Shown here: piece by piece, positions 36,406 to 45,542 of the stretch
Position numbering within the stretch: the first letter of the stretch is position 1
Layout of the letters: each line of letters starts with the position of its first letter
DNA from: Anaerocolumna sp. MB42-C2
GTDB lineage: Bacteria; Bacillota; Clostridia; Lachnospirales; Lachnospiraceae
DNA length: 64,000 nucleotides
NCBI RefSeq assembly: GCF_030913705.1
Contig: NZ_CP133190.1
Coordinates: 372,001-436,000, forward strand
Direction: 5' to 3'
Notes under the pieces: model-generated
The model's database searches: none
Seen by the model: only the letters and a program-made list of their open reading frames with translations
What the model was told of the DNA's origin: nothing
Translations under genes and position numbers: made by a program

Positions 36406-37272
36406 TTAATGATTCTCCTTTGTATTACTTAGTGTTACGACAACCAATTCCGGCCTGTTAAAGATTCTTACAGGTATTACACTATTGCCAAGTCCCCTGC
36501 TCACAACCATAGAGGTACTTATTTTTAAGGTTAAGCCGCTTGTATATTTTGGTAAAAACCCTTGATTCGGAGCATAAATTCCGCCAACAAAAGGTATTCT
36601 GAACTGTCCGCCGTGGGCGTGACCGCAAAACACCAAATCAATCTTATTCGCAGCATAAATATCTATTAACTCAGGCCTATGGGATATTAAAATCTTAAAT
36701 GTATCAGCAACTTGATTTGATACCGAATCTGCCATTTTACTTAAGCATTCATTGATTTCTTCCTTTTGCGTTAATGGAAATGGATCGCCTAATCCCATAA
36801 GAACAATTGATTTCTTATTTCTGGTTAACAACATAGCTTGATTATCCATTATAACGGTACCGGCTTCAAGCAACTGTTTCTTTAATTCTGAATATTTATC
36901 AGACCATTTTTCATGATTACCGGTTACAAAATAGACAGGAGCAATTTTTAAAACCTGTCTTATATAATCCATGGAAATATTTATATTAGTATGGTGGCTA
37001 TCAATCATGTCACCGGTAATAACAATTATATCCGGTTTTATTTTTTTAGTCAGTTTCACTAATTTTGCCTGGTTCCGTCCAAATTCTTTATTATGCAAGT
37101 CAGAAACCTGTAAGATTTTAAACCCTTGAAAAGCCTCAGGTATTTTTTCATTTGAATACGGAATAGTGGTAATTGTTATGTCATTATTTTGCCAATAGAA
37201 AAACAGAATCAGTGAAACGAATGTAGAAATTAATAATAATCTATTCTTCTTAATATATAATCTTAATTTCAT
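36406..37272 (-). CDS. Membrane-anchored calcineurin-like metallophosphoesterase
   Basis: A 288-residue metallophosphoesterase, YkuE-like. After an N-terminal membrane span (about residues 9-25) the metal ligands are clear: LQVSDLHNKEF, ITGDMIDSHH, VTGNHEKW, LISHRPEL and FCGHAHGGQFRIP. Such proteins act on phosphoester substrates at the cell surface; lipid or nucleotide substrates are known for relatives, none can be assigned here. It starts a short cluster with the two unknown genes at 35303 and 35946. Confidence 0.88.
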   Translation of the reverse strand: MKLRLYIKKNRLLLISTFVSLILFFYWQNNDITITTIPYSNEKIPEAFQGFKILQVSDLHNKEFGRNQAKLVKLTKKIKPDIIVITGDMIDSHHTNINISMDYIRQVLKIAPVYFVTGNHEKWSDKYSELKKQLLEAGTVIMDNQAMLLTRNKKSIVLMGLGDPFPLTQKEEINECLSKMADSVSNQVADTFKILISHRPELIDIYAANKIDLVFCGHAHGGQFRIPFVGGIYAPNQGFLPKYTSGLTLKISTSMVVSRGLGNSVIPVRIFNRPELVVVTLSNTKENH

Positions 37273-37406
37273 CTACCTTTCCTTTCAGTATTACTAATTC
37301 AGATTCTTTATTATCTTATTACTAGCCCGTTTAAAACGAATTATCTATGCCGTTCTATGCATAACTCAACTAAATATACTAATAAAGTTATTTCTATTAA
37401 TTCAGT

Positions 37407-39080
37407 TTATCTTAATATATCCCAGGTACCCTCCTCTAAGAAATGATTGGCACTGCTGGCAGCATTATCTATGATATCTTGTGAATATCCCATAACACCA
37501 AGGAGTTTAATTGCATTTTTAGAGATGGCCCTTCCGGAAAATAATTTATAATCAAATAAAACATTATTATCAACCACCTGTTCCTGGAAATGGTAATTCG
37601 AATAATAATTTTCCAAAATATGCGTTAATTCAATATCATGTGTTGCCGCAAAACACATGGCATTTCCCTGCGATAAACTGTATAATATCTGAGAGGATGC
37701 CGCTATACGTTCCAAGGTATTCGTTCCTCTTAACACTTCATCAACAAAACATAAGGTAGGAACTTTGTCATTGAGACGGTCTAATATTCTTTTTAATGAT
37801 TTTATTTCAACTATATAATAACTTTCTTTGCTGAAAATGCTGTCCTGCAATGCCATGGAAGATGCTATCTGGAAAAAGCTCGCTTTATAACTTTTACTCA
37901 TGGAAGTGTAAATCGTTTGTGACAGGATTGCATTAATAGCAAGGGTTTTTATAAAAGTAGATTTACCGGATGCATTAGAACCGGTAATTAGTACACATCG
38001 GTTTTCGTTAATAGAATTCGTTACGGGATCTTCAATCATTGGATGAAATAAATCTGTTACGTTAAGAAACGGAACTGAATCCTTAGTAAATTCAGGAATA
38101 CAGTAGTAATCAAGCATGGTCCTAAAAGAGGCGACTGCAATCATACTGTCCAAAATTCCAATCTTAACATACATTTCATTTAACACAGCACGATTTTGCT
38201 TAAATGTGTTTAACATTGAATTAAACTTGATTAAATCTGTATGAAATAACATTCTTTCATAATCTAAAATCAGATCCAGCAAATCACCGTTGGGATTTTT
38301 ACCGGCAACTACTCTGGAACCTTTTTTAAATTTTGAAAACTGAGAACGTGCTTTCTCCAATTGTTCCGTATAAGTTTTAATTTCCGGTATTTCCAGTTTG
38401 GTTATATCCTTTACCGAATTTAACAAACGGATTATATAAGAACAAACACTGAAGTATGAGTCAATTTCTGCCTTACGTCTATAGTACTGAATTATGTTAT
38501 TGGCTACCATTACAAAAGTTAAAAAACCACCTGCTGCCGGATTAATGAAAATAAGCAAGATAGCTGCTATTAATCCGCCGGCCATAAAATAATGGGGAAG
38601 GCTGCTTTTTAATTTTAAATTATCTAATTGATTAATATATTCATAAACTGAAATATGCCTCAATTTACCCATTCCACGTAAAGCCACCTGTAACAGAATC
38701 CTTTTATCTTCATTTTTTTGAAAAAATTCAATCAGGCGGTTACGTTCTAATAAATCCTCTTCGTTAAATTCAATTTTTCGTAAAACAGAATATAGATACT
38801 CCTCACCCATTGCGCTTCCCGTATTGTTAATCAGCATAAAGATCTGATCCATATCAATATCGTTCCATGTAATATCATCAACATCCTGGCTATCTTCTTT
38901 AATGGATCGGTAATAACTGGATAGAGATTTTAAGGTCTCGTAAGTATACTCCTCTTCAGGTATCTGTCCCCATTCACTTTTAAATTTTTGTATTAATTTA
39001 ATTCTGTTGTTTTTCTTATCATAAATGCTTTTCCCTATAAAAGCTGCAATAACCGCAAATCCAATAATTATAAAATCCAT
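37407..39080 (-). CDS. Membrane-anchored MutS-family ATPase (MutS-related)
   Basis: A 557-residue MutS homologue that lacks the mismatch-recognition domain. The first residues form a membrane span (MDFIIIGFAVIAAF), a further hydrophobic stretch is near 165-190 (YFMAGGLIAAILLIFINPAAGGFLTFVM), and the C-terminal half is the MutS ATPase with ITGSNASGKSTFIKTLAINAIL and LCFVDEVLRGTNTLERIAAS. It starts at ATG 39080 after AAGGAG, ten codons inside a longer frame. Such proteins are common in clostridia; the function is unknown and mismatch repair is unlikely. Confidence 0.8.
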   Translation of the reverse strand: MDFIIIGFAVIAAFIGKSIYDKKNNRIKLIQKFKSEWGQIPEEEYTYETLKSLSSYYRSIKEDSQDVDDITWNDIDMDQIFMLINNTGSAMGEEYLYSVLRKIEFNEEDLLERNRLIEFFQKNEDKRILLQVALRGMGKLRHISVYEYINQLDNLKLKSSLPHYFMAGGLIAAILLIFINPAAGGFLTFVMVANNIIQYYRRKAEIDSYFSVCSYIIRLLNSVKDITKLEIPEIKTYTEQLEKARSQFSKFKKGSRVVAGKNPNGDLLDLILDYERMLFHTDLIKFNSMLNTFKQNRAVLNEMYVKIGILDSMIAVASFRTMLDYYCIPEFTKDSVPFLNVTDLFHPMIEDPVTNSINENRCVLITGSNASGKSTFIKTLAINAILSQTIYTSMSKSYKASFFQIASSMALQDSIFSKESYYIVEIKSLKRILDRLNDKVPTLCFVDEVLRGTNTLERIAASSQILYSLSQGNAMCFAATHDIELTHILENYYSNYHFQEQVVDNNVLFDYKLFSGRAISKNAIKLLGVMGYSQDIIDNAASSANHFLEEGTWDILR

Positions 39081-39381
39081 ATTTCTCCTTACCGTATGCT
39101 TTCGCATAACTCCCCTGACGGGTTTGTTTTTCTTATGTTTTATTCTGTATAAACATCATTCAAATTATTATAAATTTTACAGTTCATTATGTCAACGTTT
39201 TCTCATTTACATATATTATAATATTCTGATTTAAATTAAAACTAATTAACTATATTAGCGTGCATCCCATCGGTCGTGCTTCTAATTCATGGGGAAGTTT
39301 GCAGGACTTTCCTCGTATGAAATAAAGCAAGGATGGAATTCTAAGAATTCCATCCCGTAAAATAATTTTTTAAATTATTAC
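39081..39381. other. Gene-free stretch
   Basis: About 300 AT-rich bases. It holds the terminator at 39331 and no other sign I can support. Confidence 0.5.
39331..39355 (-). terminator. Terminator of the NlpC/P60 gene
   Basis: GGATGGAATTC and GAATTCCATCC form a perfect 11-bp hairpin with a three-base loop, followed on the minus strand by a T-rich run (TTGCTTTATTTC). It is 27 bases after the stop at 39382. Confidence 0.6.
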
Positions 39382-40434
39382 TTAATCATTAATAAATCTT
39401 ACTACTTTTATTGGAGATCTGTAATACATATTCGAAATCTTAATACCCGTTCTAGGGTTACTTGCATGAATAACCTGACCATTACCAATATACATGGCAA
39501 CATGACTGATATAACTTCCACTTCCATAAAAGACCAGGTCACCAGGTCTTACCTCTGATGAATTAATCGAGAATCCGGCAGTAGCCTGCCCTCTGGATAC
39601 TCTTGGGAGATAATAACCAAAATGCGAATATATTCCTCTGGTAAACCCGGAACAATCAACTCCGTTTGTTAGACTATCACCGCCCCAAACATACGGATTA
39701 CCTAAAAATTGTTTTGCGAATGCAACCATATCCGCTCTTACCCCGGATACTCCGGCCTGTAATTCTTCAACCGTAACAGCTTTTTGCAACGCATAGGACA
39801 AATCGATATACTGTCTGGCTACATACCCTTCGTCACTATCAATATTAACTTTAATCCAATCGGTACTTACTTCTTCCACTTCTAATTCTTCATCTATCGG
39901 TACGCTTGTGAGAACTTCAGATAATAGACTTTCATCTGTTCTGACATTCAATGTCTCCGTATTAACAGTAGCGATTAAACTTCCAACTTTCTTAGCAAGT
40001 TTGACTGCTTTATCTCCGGTAATCAAATAAGATTTCATTACATATCCGGTAACCTTACCGGATTTTATCTTAGCCCATCCATCCTTATCTACGTCTAAAA
40101 TAGTACATCCTGCATTCTTTGGTAACTTTCCAATTATCTTCTCATCTTCGCCCGGACCGCTTCTAATGTTCAAGTGATTTTCTACATCTGCAATACCTAA
40201 ATTACTATAATCATAAGCTGCAACACTGGATTCCAGGGTTGCTATCGTTATCTCAGAAGCAGCGGCAGTGTTGCCTGAATTATAATAATTGTCCAATGTA
40301 ACCGTTATTCCTGCAATAGGTTGCTCCCCATATACAGTTTCAGCACTTGAAGTTTTAGAATTTATTGCAATTAAAGCGGTTCCAGCGATACATAGGCATG
40401 AAATCTTCAGAAACTTTGCATTTACTTGGTTCAT
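39382..40434 (-). CDS. Secreted cell-wall hydrolase with two SH3 domains and NlpC/P60 peptidase
   Basis: A 350-residue secreted endopeptidase acting on peptidoglycan peptides. It has a hydrophobic N-terminal export signal (about residues 8-25), two SH3-type wall-binding domains (about 84-140 and 153-213), and a C-terminal NlpC/P60 domain with the catalytic Cys261 (NGVDCSGFTRG), His311 (ISHVAMYIG) and His323 (VIHASNP). It has its own sigma-A promoter (40523-40551) and terminator (39331), so it is a single-gene unit. Substrate bond is typical gamma-D-Glu-diamino acid, by family inference. Confidence 0.93.
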   Translation of the reverse strand: MNQVNAKFLKISCLCIAGTALIAINSKTSSAETVYGEQPIAGITVTLDNYYNSGNTAAASEITIATLESSVAAYDYSNLGIADVENHLNIRSGPGEDEKIIGKLPKNAGCTILDVDKDGWAKIKSGKVTGYVMKSYLITGDKAVKLAKKVGSLIATVNTETLNVRTDESLLSEVLTSVPIDEELEVEEVSTDWIKVNIDSDEGYVARQYIDLSYALQKAVTVEELQAGVSGVRADMVAFAKQFLGNPYVWGGDSLTNGVDCSGFTRGIYSHFGYYLPRVSRGQATAGFSINSSEVRPGDLVFYGSGSYISHVAMYIGNGQVIHASNPRTGIKISNMYYRSPIKVVRFIND

Positions 40435-40522
40435 CGGTTTCCTCCTTGGAACATTAATTTAATATGTACCTGTAACAGTTTTATCTAAGTTGTTACAAAT
40501 ATATTAAATTTATTTCTAACTT

Positions 40523-40551
40523 ATTATAGCAATAGTTCATAAATTTGTCAA
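40523..40551 (-). promoter_or_regulatory. Sigma-A promoter of the NlpC/P60 gene
   Basis: On the minus strand TTGACA is followed after 17 bases by TATAAT, a perfect consensus. It gives an untranslated leader of roughly 80 bases before the start at 40434. I looked for a ydaO-type c-di-AMP riboswitch, often present before such genes, and saw none. Confidence 0.75.
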
Positions 40552-40829
40552 CTATGTGTCAGAAATATTTTACAATTTTGTTAAATCGAATAATATTTTT
40601 GTAATACTGTAAATTATAGGTAAAAACAAATCATATCTTCTCACCTACCACCAAATACAATTTTTATTTACGACTTAGTTTATGTGCAGCAACTAGTAAG
40701 TCCTTTCATAGTAATATCATAATATCATAAGACCAGGGAATTTGGATAAGTTTAGAAAATCCATTGAAAGCATCCGTTTCCTATGATATAATCTCTAAAG
40801 TTATGACTACTAAGAAAGCTGGTAAACAA
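40552..40829. promoter_or_regulatory. Upstream region of the MFS gene with sigma-A promoter at 40764-40792
   Basis: TTGAAA (40764-40769) is followed after 17 bases by TATAAT (40787-40792). The longest open frame of the MFS gene begins at the TTG of this -35 box, so the true start must be later. Left of this the region is AT-rich and featureless. Confidence 0.65.
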
Positions 40830-41999
40830 ATGAAAATACTTACAAATTTCCATCATGAACGGGACTTTAACTTCTTTTTGCTTGCAGGACTATTCTCTGG
40901 AATTGGAGCAGGCATTAATACATCCATTTTCAATAATTATTTAAGTGATATCTTCAAACTATCCGAAGATACCAGAGGGTTCCTTGAAGTACCCAGAGAA
41001 ACACCGGGCTTTTTAATTATGATAGTTCTGGCAGTATTAAGTTCACTCGGCGATGTACGGATTGCGATGCTTGGTATGGCGGCCGCAGGAATGGGTATGC
41101 TTGGACTCGGTGTGCTCTCGCCCACCTTTGCAGTCATGATCATCTGGATGATGATGTACAGCCTGGGTACACATATGATCATGCCGGTTACTCCATCCAT
41201 TGGCATGTCCTTGTCCAATCAGGAATCCTTCGGAGCCAGACTTGGAACTGTCAGTGCTTTTGGCTTGTCCGGTAGTATTATTGCTTATGTCTATATTTTC
41301 TTGGGCTTTAATTTTTTACATATGACTTATCAGACTGCTTTTTTGACCGGCACTGTTTTCTATATGTTTGCTGCTTTTGCAGTGGCGATGATGAAAAAGG
41401 GCGGACCGGACGTCAGAAAAGTAAAATTTGTATTCAGAAAACGTTATTCTCTCTATTATGTACTGGCTGTCGTCAGCGGAGCAAGAAATCAAATATTTTT
41501 GACGTTTGCCCCCTGGGTACTGATTAAGGTGTTTGACGTTAAGCCTCAGATGTTTGCTATCTTAGGAATGGTGGTTGCCTTTATCAGTATAGGCTCACGG
41601 AAACTAATTGGTAAATTGATTGACAACCGTGGTGAGCGGTTCGTACTGACTTTGGAAGCGGTTCTGTTATTAGCCATTTGTCTCGGATATGCCTTCTCGG
41701 GCAGAATTTTCTCCGCCAGTGTCGCCGTGATAATTATCGCCGGCTGTTATGTCATTGACAATTCCATGTCTGCGGTAGAAATGGCGCGTTCAACTTATGT
41801 ACGTAAAATTGCCGTAGATCTTGCCGACGTGACTCCGACGTTGTCAACTGGTGTAAGTCTGCAGCACATCGCCTCAATGGTCATTCCTATTTTCGGCGGT
41901 CTTTTATGGATGGAAGTCGGATATCAGGCTGTATTTATGGCTGCTGCTGTTATCGCGCTCTTGAACCTGATTCTTTCCAGAAGAATTAAGATTGTATAA
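40830..41999 (+). CDS. Major facilitator superfamily transporter
   Basis: A 389-residue membrane transporter with about 12 spans, MFS type (LLAGLFSGIGAGINTSIFNNYL, then FLEVPRETPGFLIMIVLAVLSSLGDVRIAM, and ARSTYVRKIA in the second half). Substrate unknown. Start is uncertain: the open frame begins inside a promoter; the ATG at 40830 is the best choice, with ATG 40803 as the alternative, neither with a strong ribosome-binding site. Its codons are richer in G and C at third positions than the neighbours (e.g. CTC, GCC, GTC), which suggests it was acquired. It is a lone plus-strand gene in minus-strand surroundings. Confidence 0.85.
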   Translation: MKILTNFHHERDFNFFLLAGLFSGIGAGINTSIFNNYLSDIFKLSEDTRGFLEVPRETPGFLIMIVLAVLSSLGDVRIAMLGMAAAGMGMLGLGVLSPTFAVMIIWMMMYSLGTHMIMPVTPSIGMSLSNQESFGARLGTVSAFGLSGSIIAYVYIFLGFNFLHMTYQTAFLTGTVFYMFAAFAVAMMKKGGPDVRKVKFVFRKRYSLYYVLAVVSGARNQIFLTFAPWVLIKVFDVKPQMFAILGMVVAFISIGSRKLIGKLIDNRGERFVLTLEAVLLLAICLGYAFSGRIFSASVAVIIIAGCYVIDNSMSAVEMARSTYVRKIAVDLADVTPTLSTGVSLQHIASMVIPIFGGLLWMEVGYQAVFMAAAVIALLNLILSRRIKIV

Positions 42000-42121
42000 A
42001 ATACTTAAACCAGTATTCACTGCAGAAAGGTTTCAAATAATTCCAGTCGGTTCCTTCTCAAAGCTGTTATTCTTAAGCTTACGCTACACTGCCAGCCTCT
42101 AACCTACTGCTGAACAAAAAA

Positions 42122-42149
42122 TTCAGTCGAAGCATGAACTTCGACTGAA
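42122..42149. terminator. Bidirectional terminator between the MFS gene and spoIVA
   Basis: TTCAGTCGAAG and CTTCGACTGAA form perfect 11-bp arms with a six-base loop. On the minus strand six T follow, ending spoIVA; on the plus strand the T-run is weaker. Confidence 0.75.
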
Positions 42150-42209
42150 AAGTTAAGACCCAAACCTATTACTTAAGCGCCGTAAAGAAGCGGATACTCG
42201 CTTATAAGA

Positions 42210-43718
42210 TTAGATTATAATACAGATAATTCCTCCATTGCTGTCATTAATAATCTTCTGCATCGTTTCCTGAAGTTTTAACTGGCTTTCATCTGTCATC
42301 TTATTAATCTTAGTACTAATCCCCTCATCTACTAATTGCTGAATCGATTTTCCATAAATATTAGTTTCCCAAATACCATTCGCATTTTCTGCTGAATTCT
42401 TTTTAATATAAGCAATCAGATCATTTGCCTGCTCTTCACTGCCGACAATAGGAGCAATCTCCGTTTCGATATTTGCATTTATCATGTGTATGGATGGTGC
42501 CTTAGCTTTAATCTTTACACCGAACTTATTACCATGTTTCATAATCTCAGGTTCTTCGATGGTAATTTCATCCCTGGTTGGCGCAACTACTCCATACCCT
42601 CTGGAACGCACCTGGTTGCAGGCACTGCTTACTTTTTGATATTCATTTTTCATATCAGCAAGTTCCCTGATGGTACTGATTAACTGATATTCATCCGCAA
42701 TTGGAACACCGATTAAATCACTCAGTATTGTATAATAATAATTATCATCAAATTCTACATTGACTTTGACTTTACCGTTTTCCATTTCTATTTTATCGAT
42801 ATTAAATTTTTTAACATACTGGCTGTCTGTTGTTAAATTATCTGTTCTTGCATCACGGATTAAAGATATTTTCTTTAGCAGCTGCTTCACTGATTCTATT
42901 AAATCCATTTTCAGCCAATGATCATCGGGTAACATCTCAGCCCATTTTGGTATGTAAAAATTAATTTCGGATACTGGAAAAACAGATAATATGTTAGTCA
43001 TAATACGATGAATATCATCTTTTTTTAATTGCTCACAGTTAACCGGCATAACCGTCACATTATATTTCACCGCTATATCATTTGCTAAATTTAGTGTACT
43101 TTCGGAATAAGGCCTATTGGTATTGAGTAAAACAATAAACGGTTTTCTAAGTTTCTTTAATTCCGCAATGGTTTTTTCTTCCGCCGGAATATAATTATCT
43201 CTTGGAAGATCGCCGAAGCTTCCATCCGTTGTTACAACAATACCTATGGTTGAATGATCATTAATAACTTTCTGGGTTCCGATTTCTGCTGCCTGGGTAA
43301 AGGGTATTTCATAATCAAACCACGGCGTTTTTACCAAACGCTCCTGCTCATTTTCAATATGACCGGAAGCTCCCTCAACCATATAACCCACGCAATCGAT
43401 TAGACGAATGTTAACTTTTGTATTATCCCCCAATTGAATCTCCGCGGCTTCTTTGGGTATAAACTTTGGTTCAGTAGTCATTATGGTTTTACCGGCAGCA
43501 CTTTGGGGCAATTCATCTATTGCCCTTTCTTTGTTATGTATATCCTGAATATTTGGAATAACCAATAGATCCATGAATCTTTTGATAAAGGTAGATTTTC
43601 CCGTCCTAACCGGCCCCACCACACCTATGTATATGTCACCGCCTGTCCTAGCCTTAATATCATTATATACGTCGTATATCTGATTCGATAAGTCAAGTGA
43701 CGAAAATTGCTCTAACAT
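42210..43718 (-). CDS. spoIVA: Stage IV sporulation protein A, spore coat ATPase
   Basis: Morphogenetic ATPase that polymerises on the forespore surface and forms the basement layer of the coat. The 502 residues match the family, with the Walker A GPVRTGKSTFIKRFM near residue 35 and PNIQDIHNKERAIDELPQSAAGKTIMTTEPKF just after. It marks the organism as spore-forming. The start follows GAAAGGAGG. A sigma-E-like promoter is proposed just upstream. Confidence 0.96.
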   Translation of the reverse strand: MLEQFSSLDLSNQIYDVYNDIKARTGGDIYIGVVGPVRTGKSTFIKRFMDLLVIPNIQDIHNKERAIDELPQSAAGKTIMTTEPKFIPKEAAEIQLGDNTKVNIRLIDCVGYMVEGASGHIENEQERLVKTPWFDYEIPFTQAAEIGTQKVINDHSTIGIVVTTDGSFGDLPRDNYIPAEEKTIAELKKLRKPFIVLLNTNRPYSESTLNLANDIAVKYNVTVMPVNCEQLKKDDIHRIMTNILSVFPVSEINFYIPKWAEMLPDDHWLKMDLIESVKQLLKKISLIRDARTDNLTTDSQYVKKFNIDKIEMENGKVKVNVEFDDNYYYTILSDLIGVPIADEYQLISTIRELADMKNEYQKVSSACNQVRSRGYGVVAPTRDEITIEEPEIMKHGNKFGVKIKAKAPSIHMINANIETEIAPIVGSEEQANDLIAYIKKNSAENANGIWETNIYGKSIQQLVDEGISTKINKMTDESQLKLQETMQKIINDSNGGIICIII

Positions 43719-43745
43719 ATGCCATCCTCCTTTCGGTTCTAATTA

Positions 43746-43773
43746 AACATATGCTAGAGCAAACTTTTTTATT
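43746..43773 (-). promoter_or_regulatory. Possible sigma-E promoter of spoIVA
   Basis: On the minus strand AATA is followed after 16 bases by CATATGTT, close to the sigma-E pattern ATA-N16-18-CATACANT. SpoIVA is sigma-E controlled in other spore formers. The match is partial. Confidence 0.4.
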
Positions 43774-43894
43774 CTATAGTTGTATATTACATTTATATAA
43801 TTTTTTTCTTGAAATGAATTTAAGAGATATTATTTTATATTCAATTAAATTTCGACTATTATTTATATTCTACAATCAGTATAAAATATACCGC

Positions 43895-44908
43895 TTATTT
43901 ATTCCATTTTAATTCGCTATATTCTCTTCTTTTATCTCGAAGCAGTAAATCGGCAACTGCTTCTTCTGCAGATTTATTTTCAAACAGAACCAGATTAATC
44001 TGTTCTACAATAGGCATTTCTACATTATATTTCTTAGCCAGTGCAAGCGCTGCCTTTGCGGAATAAACACCTTCTACAACCTGCTTTACTTCTGCCATAG
44101 CTTCACTCATGGTATATCCTTTCCCAATGAGATAACCGGCATTACGATTACGGCTATGCTTACTTGTACAGGTTACAAATAAATCGCCGACTCCGGATAA
44201 ACCTGCAAAGGTTTCAATCTTCCCCCCCATGGCAACTCCAAGGCGACTAATTTCTGCAATACCTCTTGTCATAAGAGCAGCTTTTGTGTTATCGCCAAAG
44301 CCTAACCCATCTGCTACACCAGCGGCTAATGCAATGACATTTTTAATGGACCCTCCAAGTTCAATACCAATTACATCCGGACTGGTATATACCCGGAAAC
44401 GTTCACTCATAAATACATCCTGAATAAAATAAGCAGTGGCCTTAGAATCAGCTCCAACTACACAAGTTGTAGGAATTCCCCTGCTTACTTCTTCCGCATG
44501 ACTTGGCCCAGACATAACAGCCACATCCGCGTTATTTAATTCTTCTTTTAATATATCCGTTAGTGTATCAAGGGTTGTTTCTTCAATCCCTTTTCCGACA
44601 TTAACAACAATTTGAGTTTCTTTAATAAATGGTCTTGCCATTTTAGCTGTTTTCCTTACATATGGAGAGGCTACCGCAAATACAATTAAGTCTTTCTCCT
44701 TACAGGAACTTTCCAAATCATCGGAAATAGTTACAGAATCCGGAAGTTTTACGCCGGGAAGTTTATCTTTTAGTTCCCTTTCATTCTTTAAGAGTTCTAC
44801 TTCTGCCGGCAAAGCAGACCAAAGTGTAACCTCATGTTCATTATTTCCTAATAATATTGCTATAGCAGTTCCCCAAGCTCCAGCTCCTAAAATGCTTACC
44901 TTTGCCAT
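43895..44908 (-). CDS. gpsA: Glycerol-3-phosphate dehydrogenase [NAD(P)+]
   Basis: Reduces dihydroxyacetone phosphate to glycerol-3-phosphate for phospholipid synthesis. The 337 residues show the dinucleotide-binding GAGAWGTAIAILLG (residues 8-21), VNVGKGIE, SGPSHAEEV and the catalytic-region GSIKNVIALAAG. It is 12 bases after plsY, which uses the product, and after der. Confidence 0.96.
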   Translation of the reverse strand: MAKVSILGAGAWGTAIAILLGNNEHEVTLWSALPAEVELLKNERELKDKLPGVKLPDSVTISDDLESSCKEKDLIVFAVASPYVRKTAKMARPFIKETQIVVNVGKGIEETTLDTLTDILKEELNNADVAVMSGPSHAEEVSRGIPTTCVVGADSKATAYFIQDVFMSERFRVYTSPDVIGIELGGSIKNVIALAAGVADGLGFGDNTKAALMTRGIAEISRLGVAMGGKIETFAGLSGVGDLFVTCTSKHSRNRNAGYLIGKGYTMSEAMAEVKQVVEGVYSAKAALALAKKYNVEMPIVEQINLVLFENKSAEEAVADLLLRDKRREYSELKWNK

Positions 44909-44920
44909 TTATTTGCCTCC

Positions 44921-45541
44921 TTATTTTTCAATCTTTACCTTTTGTCCAATTTTATTTTCAGTTCCGTTTAAAAGCCTTGTTATATTGGAACGATGTTTAA
45001 TAAAAGCTGATATTGTAAATACCAAGCTGACAATAAGCATATGTAAGTTACCCGGATACAGAATTAATATCCAAACCGGAAAAAGAACGGATATCATTAA
45101 AGACCCAAGTGATACATATCTGGTTATAACTACAACAATGACAAATAAAATGAATGCAGCAACACCAAGGCGCCAGTCAAAAGCAAACATAACCCCTCCG
45201 GTTGCCGCAATTCCCTTTCCGCCTTTAAACTTAAGCCAAAACGGGAAATTATGTCCCAGTACAACCCCAAGTCCTGCATAAAGAGGCAGCAATTGTCCGT
45301 AATTGTCGTTCTTAATGATAAAACGAACCAGTAAGACAGGGATAATTGCTTTAACCGCATCACCTAAAAAAGTCAAAAATCCTGCCTTCCACCCCAGCGT
45401 TCTAAGGGCATTCGTCGTACCGGCATTTCCACTACCGTAATTTCTGATATCAATATTATTTGCCTTACCGATAACATAAGCGGTTGAGAAGCATCCGAAA
45501 CCATATCCAATGATTAAGCAAATCAATATTAAAAGTAGCAT
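44921..45541 (-). CDS. plsY: Acyl-phosphate:glycerol-3-phosphate acyltransferase
   Basis: Membrane enzyme putting the first acyl chain on glycerol-3-phosphate. The 206 residues have five or so spans with the loops GSGNAGTTNALRTLGWKAG and GHNFPFWLKFKGGKGIAATGG. It sits between der and gpsA, the source of its substrate. Confidence 0.94.
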   Translation of the reverse strand: MLLLILICLIIGYGFGCFSTAYVIGKANNIDIRNYGSGNAGTTNALRTLGWKAGFLTFLGDAVKAIIPVLLVRFIIKNDNYGQLLPLYAGLGVVLGHNFPFWLKFKGGKGIAATGGVMFAFDWRLGVAAFILFVIVVVITRYVSLGSLMISVLFPVWILILYPGNLHMLIVSLVFTISAFIKHRSNITRLLNGTENKIGQKVKIEK

Positions 45542-45542
45542 A

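Noticed and set aside
40435-40522. A ydaO-type c-di-AMP riboswitch before the NlpC/P60 gene
   Set aside because: Such riboswitches often precede these hydrolase genes, but the 80-base leader has none of the conserved GC-rich segments.
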